Source: Fasciolopsis buskii (taxonomy: Eukaryota > Platyhelminthes > Trematoda > Plagiorchiida > Fasciolidae). From it: a stretch of DNA of 64,000 nt. Below, piece after piece: positions 39,228-50,794 of this stretch. The notes under the pieces are model-generated. The model did not search any database and was not told the DNA's origin. It worked only from the letters and a program-made list of their open reading frames with translations. Position numbers and translations under genes: made by a program. Each line of letters begins with the position of its first letter. Positions within the stretch are counted from its first letter, which is position 1. The stretch spans positions 1 through 64,000 of the forward strand of contig LUCM01004899.1 of NCBI GenBank assembly GCA_008360955.1. Direction: 5' to 3'.

Positions 39228-39649
39228 CGGTAATAGATCGGCTTTATCGCATATTCAGTTCATGTAGAAAAAGCATCACCTCTTGGAGGATATTCTGATG
39301 AGATGATGTTTTCAAAAAAACGGATGTGGTAAACAATATATTTGAACCGGCATTTTCTTCCTATCAATAAACTTACAGAATTATCTGCATTTCGATTATG
39401 CAGGTGGCGGTTAGATTATAGTCTTTTCTGGAAAAACTTGTTTTTACATGGGTAGCGCTGTGCGTTGAAAAATGGATTTAGCTGCGTCAAGTACACAAGC
39501 TACATATCGGGCACCTTATCGTAGATGACTGATGAGTTCGAACGAGTCCACTTATCCGCGATGGTAACACTTACTCACTGTTTAGTCCACCTGTAAAACT
39601 AATATGAGTGTAACAGGATTCGTGAAATCATTTAAGATTTTCACTGTGT

Positions 39650-39665
39650 AATATATATATATATA
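39650..39665. repeat. Short AT microsatellite
   Basis: About eight AT units. Confidence 0.85.
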
Positions 39666-41254
39666 CGTGACAAAATTGTCATTTTTACCAGTAATCACAT
39701 GGATTACGAATTGATCGATGTATTATAATTGCGTCAGTTTAACGGCAAACCCTAATCGTGGTTTTGCGTAAAGCAACATAATCGGATGTTCTTCTAAACC
39801 CGGTCTATACATTTCACAACAATGTGACCATCGATCCTGTTGTCACTTGTGGAATGGTAGGTTCAACAACATTTTTAGAAGAAAGAGGAGACAAATAATC
39901 AATTCACAGTGAAGTTCCGAGTGAGAATATGCAAGCTAAAATTGGATTTCAATATGATGGAATTCACTGTTCTCATTTTCCGGTACATCATTTTGTAGAA
40001 ACCAGAAACAGGAAAGTAATGCATAACGTGAACCAAAGCCATCATCCATCCGGCGAAAAAATCCCAGAAAGTGCACATGAAAGGTGAAACGTGCAGAATT
40101 TGAATTCACCGGAAAAATAGTTTGCCTGCGACAAAATAAGTTTTCAATTTAATCCCAAATTAAAAGCACTTCTCTATATTATTTGTAGCAAAAATGGAGT
40201 AGCTGTTAAATCGTAAAATTACGTAGTCGATTTCAGTAGAAGGTACATCATGTGCAGGAAAGCAAACCGGTCCAATCTTGTACAACCAGGCAGGTACCGT
40301 CTAAATTTTTTGCTTCAAAACATTTTTTCTTAATTACTTTGAGTCTCTTCGGATCTCCTGGCACCGACGGAATTATAACAAATGAGGAAGGAACTGCCCA
40401 TCATCCCCGATAACGTTTTTTACTGCAGCGGGCATATTACTTTCATTTTTCTTGTTATTAGCATTATTAGTAGTAGATGACAAGAATGACAAATGTTCGG
40501 CATTACCCCGTCGTTAAATCATCGTCAATTTATCAACCACAGGTTTCTGGTATCTAGTCTTGGAAAAGTTGCCCAGCATACACGCTAATTTAGATCGAGC
40601 GGGGAAATGTATTTAAGCTGACTTTTGGAACCACCGCTACCCAGTATGAGAGTTTTAATCAAATGGGATGGAAATTCAACATTTCATCGATACATTCACT
40701 GGGGATAGAGGAGAATGCCTCAGCTATAATAGAGGTACAAACAAGGATAAGAGACTTACTCGTTCAGTTCATCATTAAAGTTTTCGTAAATTGTGATAGG
40801 ATTTCCTTAATTTGATGATGTCAGACACCCATGTTGTTACTATAGAACAACGGCAGGACGTTTTTATCCTTGTGATCACGGACAATAAGGTAGAGTAATG
40901 GTTAGAGTGTGGCACATATTATTTACTGGAAAAAAATTTCCACAAACCTAAAACCGGTTTAACGGTTATTAGTGTTCATTGCGCTTGCACATATGAGGTT
41001 CGTGAAGCCGGTACAGTCCATGGAAGGATTGCTCTCGTAGGCTACATTTTGAAATAAAAGGCTTATCGCCTGTTAGTCCGTTCACGTTTTCATGTCCAAA
41101 ACTCTTTCAGACAGGTTCATAGCGATAGATTTATTCTGCGGGTGGCAATGAGATTACGAAAGGTTCAGTGTGATGAATACCAGCTGACCGCATAATTTAG
41201 GCAAGCAACCAATAAAGTGCTCGAACGAAAAGTACAAACACCGGTCAACGTGCC

Positions 41255-41345
41255 GTCGTAGCACAGATGGTAGAACAAAAGGCCGGGTTCTACAACGTTT
41301 AAGTGGAGTTCGTGAGCAGTTCGATTCCCGGGACTTCTTATTCCG
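41255..41345 (+). mobile_element. tRNA-like repeat candidate
   Basis: TAGCACAGATGGTAGAAC (A-box-like) precedes CAGTTCGATTCCCGGG (B-box-like) by about 45 bases, within the range of a tRNA with a variable arm. The acceptor stem is not convincing. It is a tRNA relic or SINE head. Confidence 0.4.
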
Positions 41346-41509
41346 CGAACATCTCCAACATTCGACAAATTCACTAACTCAGTAAGTTCCCATAAAGATT
41401 ATTTTAATGTTCTTGTGCTTTCGATCGACTCATCTTTTCCTCGGTCACTACCTAAAATAACTGTTATGAAGTGTTTTCGAAAACCTTCCGAAGACTTACC
41501 TGGTGAATC

Positions 41510-42100
41510 CTAATACCCGATCCCATATTTGTCATAGATCGCATTCGCAATCAGCAAACAAATTATAACTATATTGTTTGAAAACACTGAATCTATTACC
41601 AAACACCCCGTGTAGAAAAACAGATTAGGTCCTGATTTACGAAAAGGGTAACCACCTGGGGGTGAGGAGGATACACCAAGTCCATTGAGCTTGACAAATA
41701 ATAAGAATAAATATGGGGTTAGAAAGAAAACCGGACAAATCAGGAACATCCATTCACTACCCATTAAGACAGCATTTATCTGCAAATATCAGCGTTTTCC
41801 TTTAACCCATCAATTACTTGTTGATTGACGTTTGTTGCACTCATCAAAACCGATCCTGTCGTAGACGAAGAAAAAGCGATCACAAACAGATAATCAAACG
41901 GACACAGATCACTCGAAAAAACACAAACACAAGCAGGAAGAACTCATTTCTGACAAAAGAATAAAATTGCCATGAATACTAAGACGATCGTTTTCTTCGA
42001 TGATAATTATTAAGAAGCCAATACTATAATCGACAAAATCTACCAGCTGGTTTGTCAGCTTACCAAATACATTTGAGTTGGCTCCGGTGAATATGAGGGA
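41510..42100 (-). CDS. Candidate exons of a membrane protein
   Basis: Two minus-strand exons fit together. The first is a 37-base microexon, 42100-42064, between a very strong acceptor (tctccttctgttgctttatag) and donor TTTG|GTAAGC. The second starts at 41779 after gatatttgcag and stays open in only one frame, which matches the phase-0 exit of the microexon when it is read PSYSPEPTQMYL. The second exon encodes about 89 residues with two hydrophobic segments (around MFLICPVFFLTPYLFLLF and NNIVIICLLIANAI) joined by a Gly/Pro/Ser-rich loop, ending at TAG 41512-41510. Ten bases after that stop is a near-perfect donor (CACCAG|GTAAGT). I infer a multi-pass membrane protein of unknown family. The stop could be the true end with a 3'-UTR intron, or a disabling mutation. 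Confidence 0.32.
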
Positions 42101-42104
42101 CTAT

Positions 42105-43165
42105 AAAGCAACAGAAGGAGAGATTAAAAGAAGCGTATTCAAATCGAAGCTTATCACGGTTTAATTATAGAGCCAGTTGGTTCGCAATTTTAGCTGTGGG
42201 ATGTATAATTAATAGAAAATTAAATCAAAGTTTTGGGAAATTAGTTGGGAATGTTTTTCTGCGCGTCCCTGGAATAGGTGAGGAGATTGCTGGTTTGTCT
42301 GTTCACGAAGGACTAGGAGGGGGTTCAGTGAGAGGATCAAAAGGTTCTTTGTGGTGGAGGTTCTGTTTTTGACGATGGCGCTGATGTTTTTCCGGTGGAG
42401 CGTGATTTCTCCTTGTTTAATCGATGTCACACCACTTTGAAATACAGTAAACCTGAAGTAAGTTAGTTTAACACAATCGAATTGCAGATTGCGTGCATCA
42501 CTATCAACCGGATGTCCGTCATTGGGGTGTTCGCCACAGAACAAATGACGATATGATCAGATTTTAAGCATGATAAGTTTCGCCCTCGGGTAACGTTTTC
42601 GCCCTACTGGCGTGATTTGACAATCACTGGTTATAATCAGTGATTGTCTGACTCCCACGAAAGTTTTCTAAGAATTAATCTGAAAAAGAATAACGAATAA
42701 TCAGTTTTGTGTCAATTCGTTTTCCCGAGTTCCTTTAACTTATTAGTGAAAGTAAAGCCAAAAAGTAACGTGCCGGGAAAATATTACCCAAATATTGAAG
42801 TTTAGCGAGAATTTTCTAGCAAGATATAGACATTTCTCATTAGATTTCCTACATTCTTCCTTATTTCGCCCGTCTAAACAAGTGCTGAGGAGATGACCGA
42901 ATAACGAGCCACAGAAACCGAAAATGTGGTTAGAACATAGGGTCCGTTTAGAAGACCGCTTCAATTATTTATAATTTATTTTATAAACAATAACCCTGAA
43001 AAAATTGCTCCAGTTTTGAGAGTTGTCTTGCGCACCATTTACTCGGGGAAAGAAATAGAACGAGAAATAATGAAAGATCGGGTGTTAAATAATACTTTGA
43101 ATAACTATACAAAAGAGGAAAGATTTCTTGCTTAAGAGTGCTATCGACTGCAGCACTGAACCATA
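42105..43165. other. No assignable gene
   Basis: The minus frame at 42544-42209 (111 codons, containing TSIKQGEITLHRKN) is open but unrecognised; an acceptor-like ttacttcag lies inside it near 42440. It may be repeat-derived. Confidence 0.4.
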
Positions 43166-43169
43166 TTAT

Positions 43170-43810
43170 CTGTTGTCAATAATTATCACACTGGGGAATT
43201 TTGTGGACCCCAGAGAAACACTAACTGAACCTACGAGGGCCAGTCCGCCGATTGGGATTATCGTGCCTTTTTGTCTTGTCATCGAATGTCCATCCCGACC
43301 CGTCTTCCAACCATTGCCTGCCTCGGGCAACATCGTACGACAAGGCAGCATGCCCCAACCTCCCTAGCCAATTCGTACTTAGTGTCGCTTCTGTAGATTG
43401 GATCCTGGGATCCCATCTAGGCCTAACCCCTGAATTACTCAAAATTCTCCAACCATACTGTAACAGTGAAACGAAAACACACGTGTCCGAATAGCGGAGG
43501 TTTCCTCGTATCTTCTTTTCTCGTCGGCCACGCTTCGAGTAGGTATATCATGGCCGACCTTGTTACTACTATGTAAACATGACCTTTAATCGTCAACCGG
43601 GTATCAAGCCTACACCACGGAAGCCAGCAGTTATGTAGTGCCAGTGGAGTCTATTTATACGTGAAAGCACCTCACCCGCTTTGGAACCACCATATGTGGT
43701 AGGACTACTCATGTAACTAAATCTTTCAACCCAATTCTCCACCCGCGTCCTCCGAGAGCAAGGTTCGGTCTCGAGCCAAACCTGTCGTGCAACAGCATCC
43801 TACGCTATGA
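43170..43810 (-). mobile_element. RTE/SR2-like LINE relic, C-terminal third
   Basis: On the minus strand, across several frame switches, the text follows the region after the RT palm. A VERFSYMSS block precedes an AGEVLSRINR block, then EAWPTRKEDTRK, VSNSGVRPR-like text, RLGHA, and PEAGNGWKTGRDGHSMTRQK near 43330-43270, ending ALVGSV. The same order occurs in the 16 kb copy (LRWLIHVLRAPT, SGRQEEP). Numerous stops are present. I could not find the catalytic box upstream. Confidence 0.72.
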
Positions 43811-43814
43811 TTTT

Positions 43815-44810
43815 CATGTTTCCGAATACACAATGTCTATTGTTTTTACAGTGGTGCTTTGGAATTATCATAGAATAGGCTTTGAAGAAGAATTGTTCTT
43901 TCTGTTTTACTGTGCTTTGCGAAAGTCGATGGATCTAAGTAGTGCATGTCGAATGAAACCGATGGAAGCTGATTCTTCCTACTCTTCTACTTGAACAACA
44001 TTGATCTTCGGCATCCGTTTATTGCTTGCACCAACAAAATATCCGTATAACGGGAATGCGACTTAGTGCGTTGGCTACAAAATGTTAGTGTGGATTACAA
44101 AAAACAAGCAATCTCATTATTACGGATTTTGGGTAATATGATGTTGTGGCGTCATTTTAGATAGAATACGAAACGGGAAAATCATATCTGTACGTTGCAT
44201 TTGAATAAGGACAACAAAATACTTCCGTTTGAAGCACCGAGACAAAAAACTGCGAAATGCTGACCATCATTTTGGAAGTAACGTTTGATATTGATCTTCC
44301 AAACGAGGTGGAAGAAGAGCCCGTAGAATTGCTAGATTCTGCTCCCGTGTTTGAAGAATAAAGCCGTTGGTTTATATGTGGTTTCCACTGGCTAGGGATC
44401 ACTGACTTTGGCGTTTAGTTCTTAAACGTATTAAAACCAGTCGAGATGACGTGATCATTGCATGTACCCTGTTGACTGCGTTCTTTATGTTTGGGTATGT
44501 CATTAGCTTTGGCATTCGACCCCTGCATCTGAATTCTCTGTACGGAAACATCTTTGAAATCGAATCGCTAATACTCACATAATGGAAAGGAAAGCGTGGG
44601 CATACAGGCTGAGTTTAACTGTTCAAGCCAAACTTTGCTCTAACTTTAGGATGAAAACGGCTAAGCCGGAAAACATGTCTAGTCACGAGCCCAAGTTAAT
44701 CGAAGAAGCCGTAGATGAACGTTAATGATAATTTCGTGCAGGTAGTGACAAGATCAACTGTGCACATGCACTGGTGATATCAGCGGCATCGTAGATGAGA
44801 CGTTCGCAAT
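43815..44810. other. No assignable gene
   Basis: Upstream side of the 43 kb RTE relic, where its catalytic domain would lie but cannot be read. A Ser-rich minus frame at 44402-44157 has no domain. Confidence 0.4.
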
Positions 44811-44814
44811 CGAA

Positions 44815-45040
44815 ATGCAAAGCTCGGCGATTAGAATCCGTAACAAGATTTTACTGATATCCCCGAGTACTTTGTACGTACTATCGAAATGAGTGAATAT
44901 TCGGTGTGAATTTTACTTTGTGACAGATTACCTCATACATTATGCTGGTTTTCAAATAACGACAAAGAAGATCACGACAATTTTAAAAGAGAAAGTACCA
45001 CACAAAGGAGAGTCCATTTGGAGTTATTCAGTCATCAAAT
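44815..45040 (+). repeat. Left arm of a long inverted repeat
   Basis: About 220 bases match the reverse complement of 46270-46530. Shared blocks include CTATCGAAATGAGTGAATAT, ACTTTGTGACAGATTACC, CTGGTTTTCAAATAA and ACAAAGAAGATCACG, separated by small indels. The arms have diverged. The 1.2 kb between them has no recognisable gene. Confidence 0.85.
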
Positions 45041-46269
45041 ATGTGGAAACCCTGTTTCATGGTAGTTGTTAGTCGGTAAACCATGATTTGTGCTTTGGAT
45101 AGCGTCGGTGACAAAACTCGAAATGACAAGGCCTAATGGTGGTGGACACTGGCTTGCTGCCCTTGGTAATAGGAATATGAATTGTTCTTCACACACTCTC
45201 GAATATGAACATTCTGGTTCGTGTAGAAGAGTCAGTCATCTCCAGAAAGCTGACAAGGAGAAAGTGTCTATGTGAATACTAATGAATTAGATCATCACAG
45301 GTGGTTTAGTTCACCAGTCATCTAAATGCAACATCAAGTTTGAACTTTATAATGGCACGACACATTTCCACAAGTGTTCCACTGCTCACTGGTAGTCAGC
45401 ATGTCAGCTAGCCGGAAGTCACCGGCACTCGGTATGTTCCGTTTATGCCCCAACGCCTCGAGCGCTTTACCGACGAATGATCAATGCATTGCCTGCGATA
45501 GATTGGGACTACATGGTGCGGGGAATTTCTATCATCTATAGGCAGGTGGGGAAATGAGGTTCTATACAACTTTGGCTGGAAAGTGTGTCGTGCCATTAAT
45601 TCACATAAGTTTCGAAAGACATTTTCGTGAACTAGGTTTGCATTTAGAGAATGAATCTAGATAAACAATTTTACTAGAAGCCTTGTATTTTCCACACTGG
45701 AGCTGAAATCCATTTATGATTCAATATAGACCCAGTATCTTAAATTCTCAATTATAAGAACTACTTTTTCCACTTGTATGAAAATTACTCTGCGTGTAGA
45801 CTGAATGATGAAGAGCATAGGAAACTCTCTATTGCTAGAACGAAATACACCCTAGCGCATTCTGTTTCAATAGTGTCGTGGAATCGGTGTGTTGAATACT
45901 GAGAAACGGCACCATAGGATGACAGAGAGTCTACATTGGGGCTGTTAGACTTTTGTCCGATCTTATATGAATATATGATACCAAGTGCCAAACAAAGATC
46001 TGGATCGCCCTCTCGCAGGTGCCGCGCCTATCTCTTTCTTAATATCAAAACGCTCTCCCCTTATCCTTGCTAAGCTCAACCTTATTCCTGAAGTTTACGT
46101 AGCGTTCAGTCTCTCAGCACGCCACAGATATACTGAGTCTACTAATATTTACAGCTAAACTGCGATTCCAAACTCGCGAAGACATTCATAAAAATTACTC
46201 TGATGATAAAAACATTGGATGTCGCTTCACTTGCACAACGTATCCGGAATGTTAGTGGATGCAAAGGTT
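45041..46269. other. Loop between the inverted-repeat arms
   Basis: About 1.2 kb between the arms holds only frames of 60-70 codons on both strands. No transposase motif (for example DDE/D spacing) was recognised. Confidence 0.5.
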
Positions 46270-46530
46270 TGTCTGAGAAGTAATTAACTCTCATGAGTGG
46301 ACTCTGCCACTATCTGTGTAGCTACTCTCTCTATTATAAAATTTATCCGTGATCTTCTTTGTCTTATTTGAAAACCAGCGTTAATATCAGATCGACATAA
46401 GGTAATCTGTCACAAAGTAAAATCACACCGAATATTTCACTCATTTCGATAGTACGTAGCCAAATACTCGGGGATAATTCAGCTAATGCTGCTTTCTAAC
46501 CAAGGCATTTTCTAATCGCCGGGCTTTTGC
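46270..46530 (-). repeat. Right arm of a long inverted repeat
   Basis: This is the inverted partner of 44815-45040. It holds CGTGATCTTCTTTGT, TTATTTGAAAACCAG, GGTAATCTGTCACAAAGT and ATTTCACTCATTTCGATAGT. It may be one end of a DNA transposon with long terminal inverted repeats, or the second of two oppositely inserted copies of a short repeat. Confidence 0.85.
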
Positions 46531-46534
46531 CGAA

Positions 46535-48035
46535 TACTATTATCTTAGCATTGCCAGAAAGGACCCGTATATATGTGAACCGTCATACCTGAGTTTGCGC
46601 GCCGGTGTTGTCCCTTGGAATTGTGTTTCACTTTCACGTTGGTCCAAATGGAGTTTTAGAATCAGTTTATCTATCTGGTCACGTAGATTTAAGGGAGACA
46701 AGGTAATATATTGGGAAGGGATACTTCATTCTCCAACGAGAGGTATTTGCGTAATTGCACAATCACAATTCCGTTCTTCACCAAATGCTCCTATTTTATT
46801 CACGTTTCCCTATATTCCGGCTTTTCTTACCTAAACGAATAGGAAAATTTGTGTTGCATGGTGGTCGGATTTGGTGATGAACATCTTATTATCCACATAA
46901 GAAAAAAAACCACCAACAATCAGCAGGAAGCCGGTTTTTTTAAGTTCTAAGGGATTCAGCCAACAGGATCAGTGCAGTTTCACCGATTAATTGTTGTCCG
47001 TTATGCAGAACCAAATAAACCAAGCACTTTCAAGTTCTGATAGGAAGAAGCGAGCCAAATTTAAGATCAGATAGAAACGATAGAAGAGAATAGTTTTGTT
47101 GAATTCTCCAGCAGTGGCAATAAAAGATTTGCCTACCATGTGTGAATCTCCTCAAAATTTTAGTCGATGAATCATCTCACATGACCAAGACTAAGACGTT
47201 ATTTTTGCATGATTTTGATGGTAAATGTGCAACACTTGGTATTTGTTTATATCATTCGAATTCGACGGTTGGATACGTGAGTTAACAGGACACTGATTTT
47301 GAGTTCCTCCCAAGCAGCCTTGCATTGAAATCATTTGGGAATGAAATTCTTGGTTTTCAGCCATTTAACTTTACCGTATCTGTCACAGCTAGCAGAAGAA
47401 TTTTCGTTCCACCAGGGGTGCCTTGTAAGCTTCGGTATCGTGGGGTAGATAGATGGCTTAGTCATGTGGATTACGCGTTTGCCACAAAAAGGTCGGAGGA
47501 TCGATTCCCAGATCCGTCAGTCACTACTGTCATTGACTGCAAATCGCTGTTGTCAGAGTGATTACCACAACTGACCGACTGTGACCTTATGATGTCTTAT
47601 GCCACTTCAGGTTTCACGGTCTCCCCATTCCCCTGAGGTGGGCCCTAACGGCTATGGACATGCTCCAAGCACGCCATAAAATCATATTCGTTTTACAAGG
47701 AGCCAAAAAGTTGATGCATTTTCAAGGGCACGGCAAGGGAAATACGTAAACCAGGAAAAACCAGACTTTCAAAATACTTCGCAGATTTTGGGCTGCTTAT
47801 GCCCATCGGTAAAGTTCTAGAGGTTGGTGCAGCTTATTTCTGAATTTGCATTAATAAGATGTTGACAACAATCACACAATTAACGATAACCTTTCAGCAG
47901 GAAACCTACAGATTTTCACCTTCTTTATTTCGCATGGTCACAAAGAGTTCTACATCGTAAAGCCGATGGAGAAGATTTGGATTTACTAAATATGTGCAGA
48001 TCGTGGAATCACTTGCCACAGACTTGAAATTGTTG
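46535..48035. other. Nothing recognised apart from a tRNA-like repeat
   Basis: Short frames only; a tRNA-like unit lies at 47.44 kb. The segment ends at the tail of the CR1-like element. Confidence 0.5.
47440..47650 (+). mobile_element. tRNA-like SINE candidate
   Basis: TAGATGGCTTAGTCATGTGG (A-box-like) and AGGATCGATTCCC (B-box-like) are spaced as in a tRNA and followed by unrelated body sequence. No second copy was found in the window. Confidence 0.45.
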
Positions 48036-48039
48036 GTGA

Positions 48040-50790
48040 TTCGTTTGTATTGTATTGAATTGTGTAGACTTTTACGTACAATAAATAATGTCGCATTTCA
48101 GTCAAAAAGTGGGGAAAAGTAAAAAAAACTACACACATCACCCTGTAAAAATGTGGCAAAACACATTGAGGAGTGATTTGAACACACCAAGATAGGTTGC
48201 TCGGAAATTCGATTGAAGCACGGCTATGGTACTAAATATCGGACAGTGGAGTTCCTGTAGATATGGATTCTAGAGGGTATGGAACGAAAAGACGATCGCG
48301 CTGAAATATCACGGTAGGACTCTGAAAGATCATTGTGCACAAGTTGTTGTGTTGGATCCGAAAGTAATTTGGGATCACATTTTTCGAAAGCCGATAACTG
48401 TTGACCAAATAGATTTAGGGTCAATTCAGTTATTGGTACGAAGGACACACGGCTAATAATTGGTAGTCCCCGGCGAATAATTTTAAAGCCGTTTTTAAGT
48501 AAACCTGAAAAACGAACAGGAGAACAGTAAAGAATAATTGGAAAAACACACTGGTATACAAATCGGTAGGTAGTGCTTTTTCTCACCTAGTAGTGCCGAA
48601 GCTTCCTGATTTGAAATGACAAGCGTCGGAGATTCTTTACACAGGTAAAAATGTGATTTGTCAACTTTAGAATTTTATCAATATTAACACTTAGATATTT
48701 CAAAGAATCAATCCCCGTAGGAGTTTTGAGTTGATGAAAGATGTTTCGGATGGGTAGGCTGAGCGAGAGATAGAGAGAACATCCATTCGAAACATTTGAA
48801 TGTGTTGAAGTTTAAACCAGCTCGTACAAAGAAATCGTAAACGGGAGATAGGTTGTTGAAAAGCTTTGAAAATTATCGTTAATCGAAACGGCTTAAGATA
48901 AGGTAACACCATCAACATACTCAAACAGATGACAAGGAGAGCTAGTTGCTAAGTGGCTGATATAAGTTGAGAGGAGAATCTGTAAAAGAACAGCACCCCG
49001 AAGCACGCCAGAGTTGTCAATCAACGGTTTTGAAGTTTCACCGTTCATTCGTGTGCACTGGGTTCGATTGGTAAAGTAATCAGACCACCATGCTAATAAA
49101 GGCCTGAGACAACCAAATGTTTTCAGTTTGAGAAGTAGAAGAGACCGACGAATGGTCTAGAAAGGTGCAACACAGATTTCATTGGTACGTTTAAGGATTT
49201 GCAAGTGTGTTGAATGAGGGACGCGACTGAGTCCAAAGTAGACCTGTTAGATTTATAGGCAAACTGAAAAGAGCCGTCAGGAGGATATATAGAAGAACGA
49301 AGTCGCTTAAGTATATCCCGTCCCGCCAGTTTGGGACCAGAAGATTTTAAGGCTACGGGGCAACAACGTTTTGTCAAAGCAATGGAACTGCTAGATTTAG
49401 GGAAGGCAATAATAATGGCGGGTCTCCAACACTCAGGGCTAGAAGACAGTCTTAATGATAAGTTAATCAGGGAAATGCATGAATCCCTCAGGGCCACGGC
49501 ACCATGAATTAAAAGAGCTTAAAGCAAACTGTCAAGACCAACCCCTGTGATAATTTTAGTAGAGCGGAGAAGGTCGAGCACCTCTTCCCTAGAGAAACCC
49601 GTAACTGTCGTATCATCACCCTATCCAAATATGACTAGGTTATACGTGGAAGAACAGATGAAAGTATGGTTGATGCTGTCCACAGCCGCAGAACATTTCA
49701 CATATTTCTCTTTTTGCCCACACAACAGTCGAGTGCCTTTCCATGGGATTCGATTGCTTTTACCACTCAGGAGTTGGATGGCAAATGTAGTGTCGACGAG
49801 TTGGATTACAGCTTTTATTTGGGGAGGAAATATACGGCACACCTGAGTTACTACGGGATTTATAGAAGTGCTCCTTGCGTCTCTTTAGAGATCTCATTGT
49901 CTGGGAGGAGATGAAGCCATTTGAGACGAATAGTCTTTCTAAGGGACAGCACATAATGATTGCGTTGGTCCTCTCTGTGAATGTCTGCCATTGCCATTGT
50001 GCAGGGGCTCAAAACTGAGACAAGCAGATGCATGTGAGAGGGATTTCTTTAGAAGAGTAAGGTCGTTGTGTGAAAATTTACGAAGGTGAATTCGGATTTG
50101 ATTTGTTTGCTTGAAATAATGGAAGGCTGACCGGGATTATATCGCTGACCTTAACAGAAGCATGCAATGATCACTCCTTGAGATGGGAGCGCATATTTTT
50201 TGGAAAAAATCAGAGTAGTTGGTAATAACTCTATTTTAAATGGAGTTGTTTCTATTGAGGGAAATGCAGATGTCAGTCAAATCAAATACAGTCATGATTG
50301 GAATCACCTACAATAACATGGAGACCATCCTCAATAAGGGCTGGAAAAATGAATGCTAGTAAATAGTAGGGAGATGTTCTGCCGTGTTCTGAACTAAAAG
50401 GGGTAATATATAAGTTCGTTATGTACTAGCATGGTGAGAAAATCTTGGATGATACTGTTGCGAGACAATGAACTCCGTTTAGCGAGTACGTATAAACAAC
50501 CTTGGTCTTACCAGACCAGGAATTTATGTATGTTGCTACACCGCCTGCAGTCTTCTTAATGTTCGAAACTCTGTCCTGCCGGTGGAGTCTGAAGCTGTCC
50601 TTTGACAGAAGTGAACCGTAAAATCAGAGTTAAACCAGGATTCTTGTTTGCGGATGACACATTTGTGAATATGGCTCGGTAATTGAAATGCAAGGGACAT
50701 TTTCGTAAACAGAGAGCTGATTTTGGCACTGAACAATGCCGGAATGGACATTTTGGCCGGAAAGGAGCATTTAAGAACTGTCTACCAGCA
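48040..50790 (-). mobile_element. CR1/Jockey-like LINE relic: endonuclease, reverse transcriptase and 3' tail
   Basis: Reading down the minus strand: AP-endonuclease text at about 50600-50290 (DRVSNIKKTAGGVATYINSW, then HVIVGDSNHD); a linker (FISSQTMRSLKRRKEHFYKS) near 49900; and an RT frame at 49497-49123, open without interruption for 124 codons (PECWRPAIIIAFPKSSS, PVALKSSGPKLAGRDILKRL, FAYKSNRSTLDSVASL). The catalytic box at 48918-48907 reads YVDG, after CHLFE. The C-terminal segment is at 48586-48224 (VYQCVFPIILYCSPV, then ISRVSFVPI). The 3' end is near 48040 with an imperfect TACAA-type tail. Stops and frameshifts throughout mean it is dead. The 5' end beyond about 50.8 kb is not recognisable. 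Confidence 0.85.
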
Positions 50791-50794
50791 GGCA

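Larger units (their letters stand above)
37880..41250. other. Nothing recognised apart from one weak exon at 39.1 kb
   Basis: AT-rich, with short frames only and an AT microsatellite at 39650. No LINE text was found beyond the 37.87 kb end of the RTE fragment. Confidence 0.5.

Noticed and set aside
49547..49914. + strand ORFs of 82-99 codons
   Set aside because: They are antisense to the linker and RT region of the CR1-like element.
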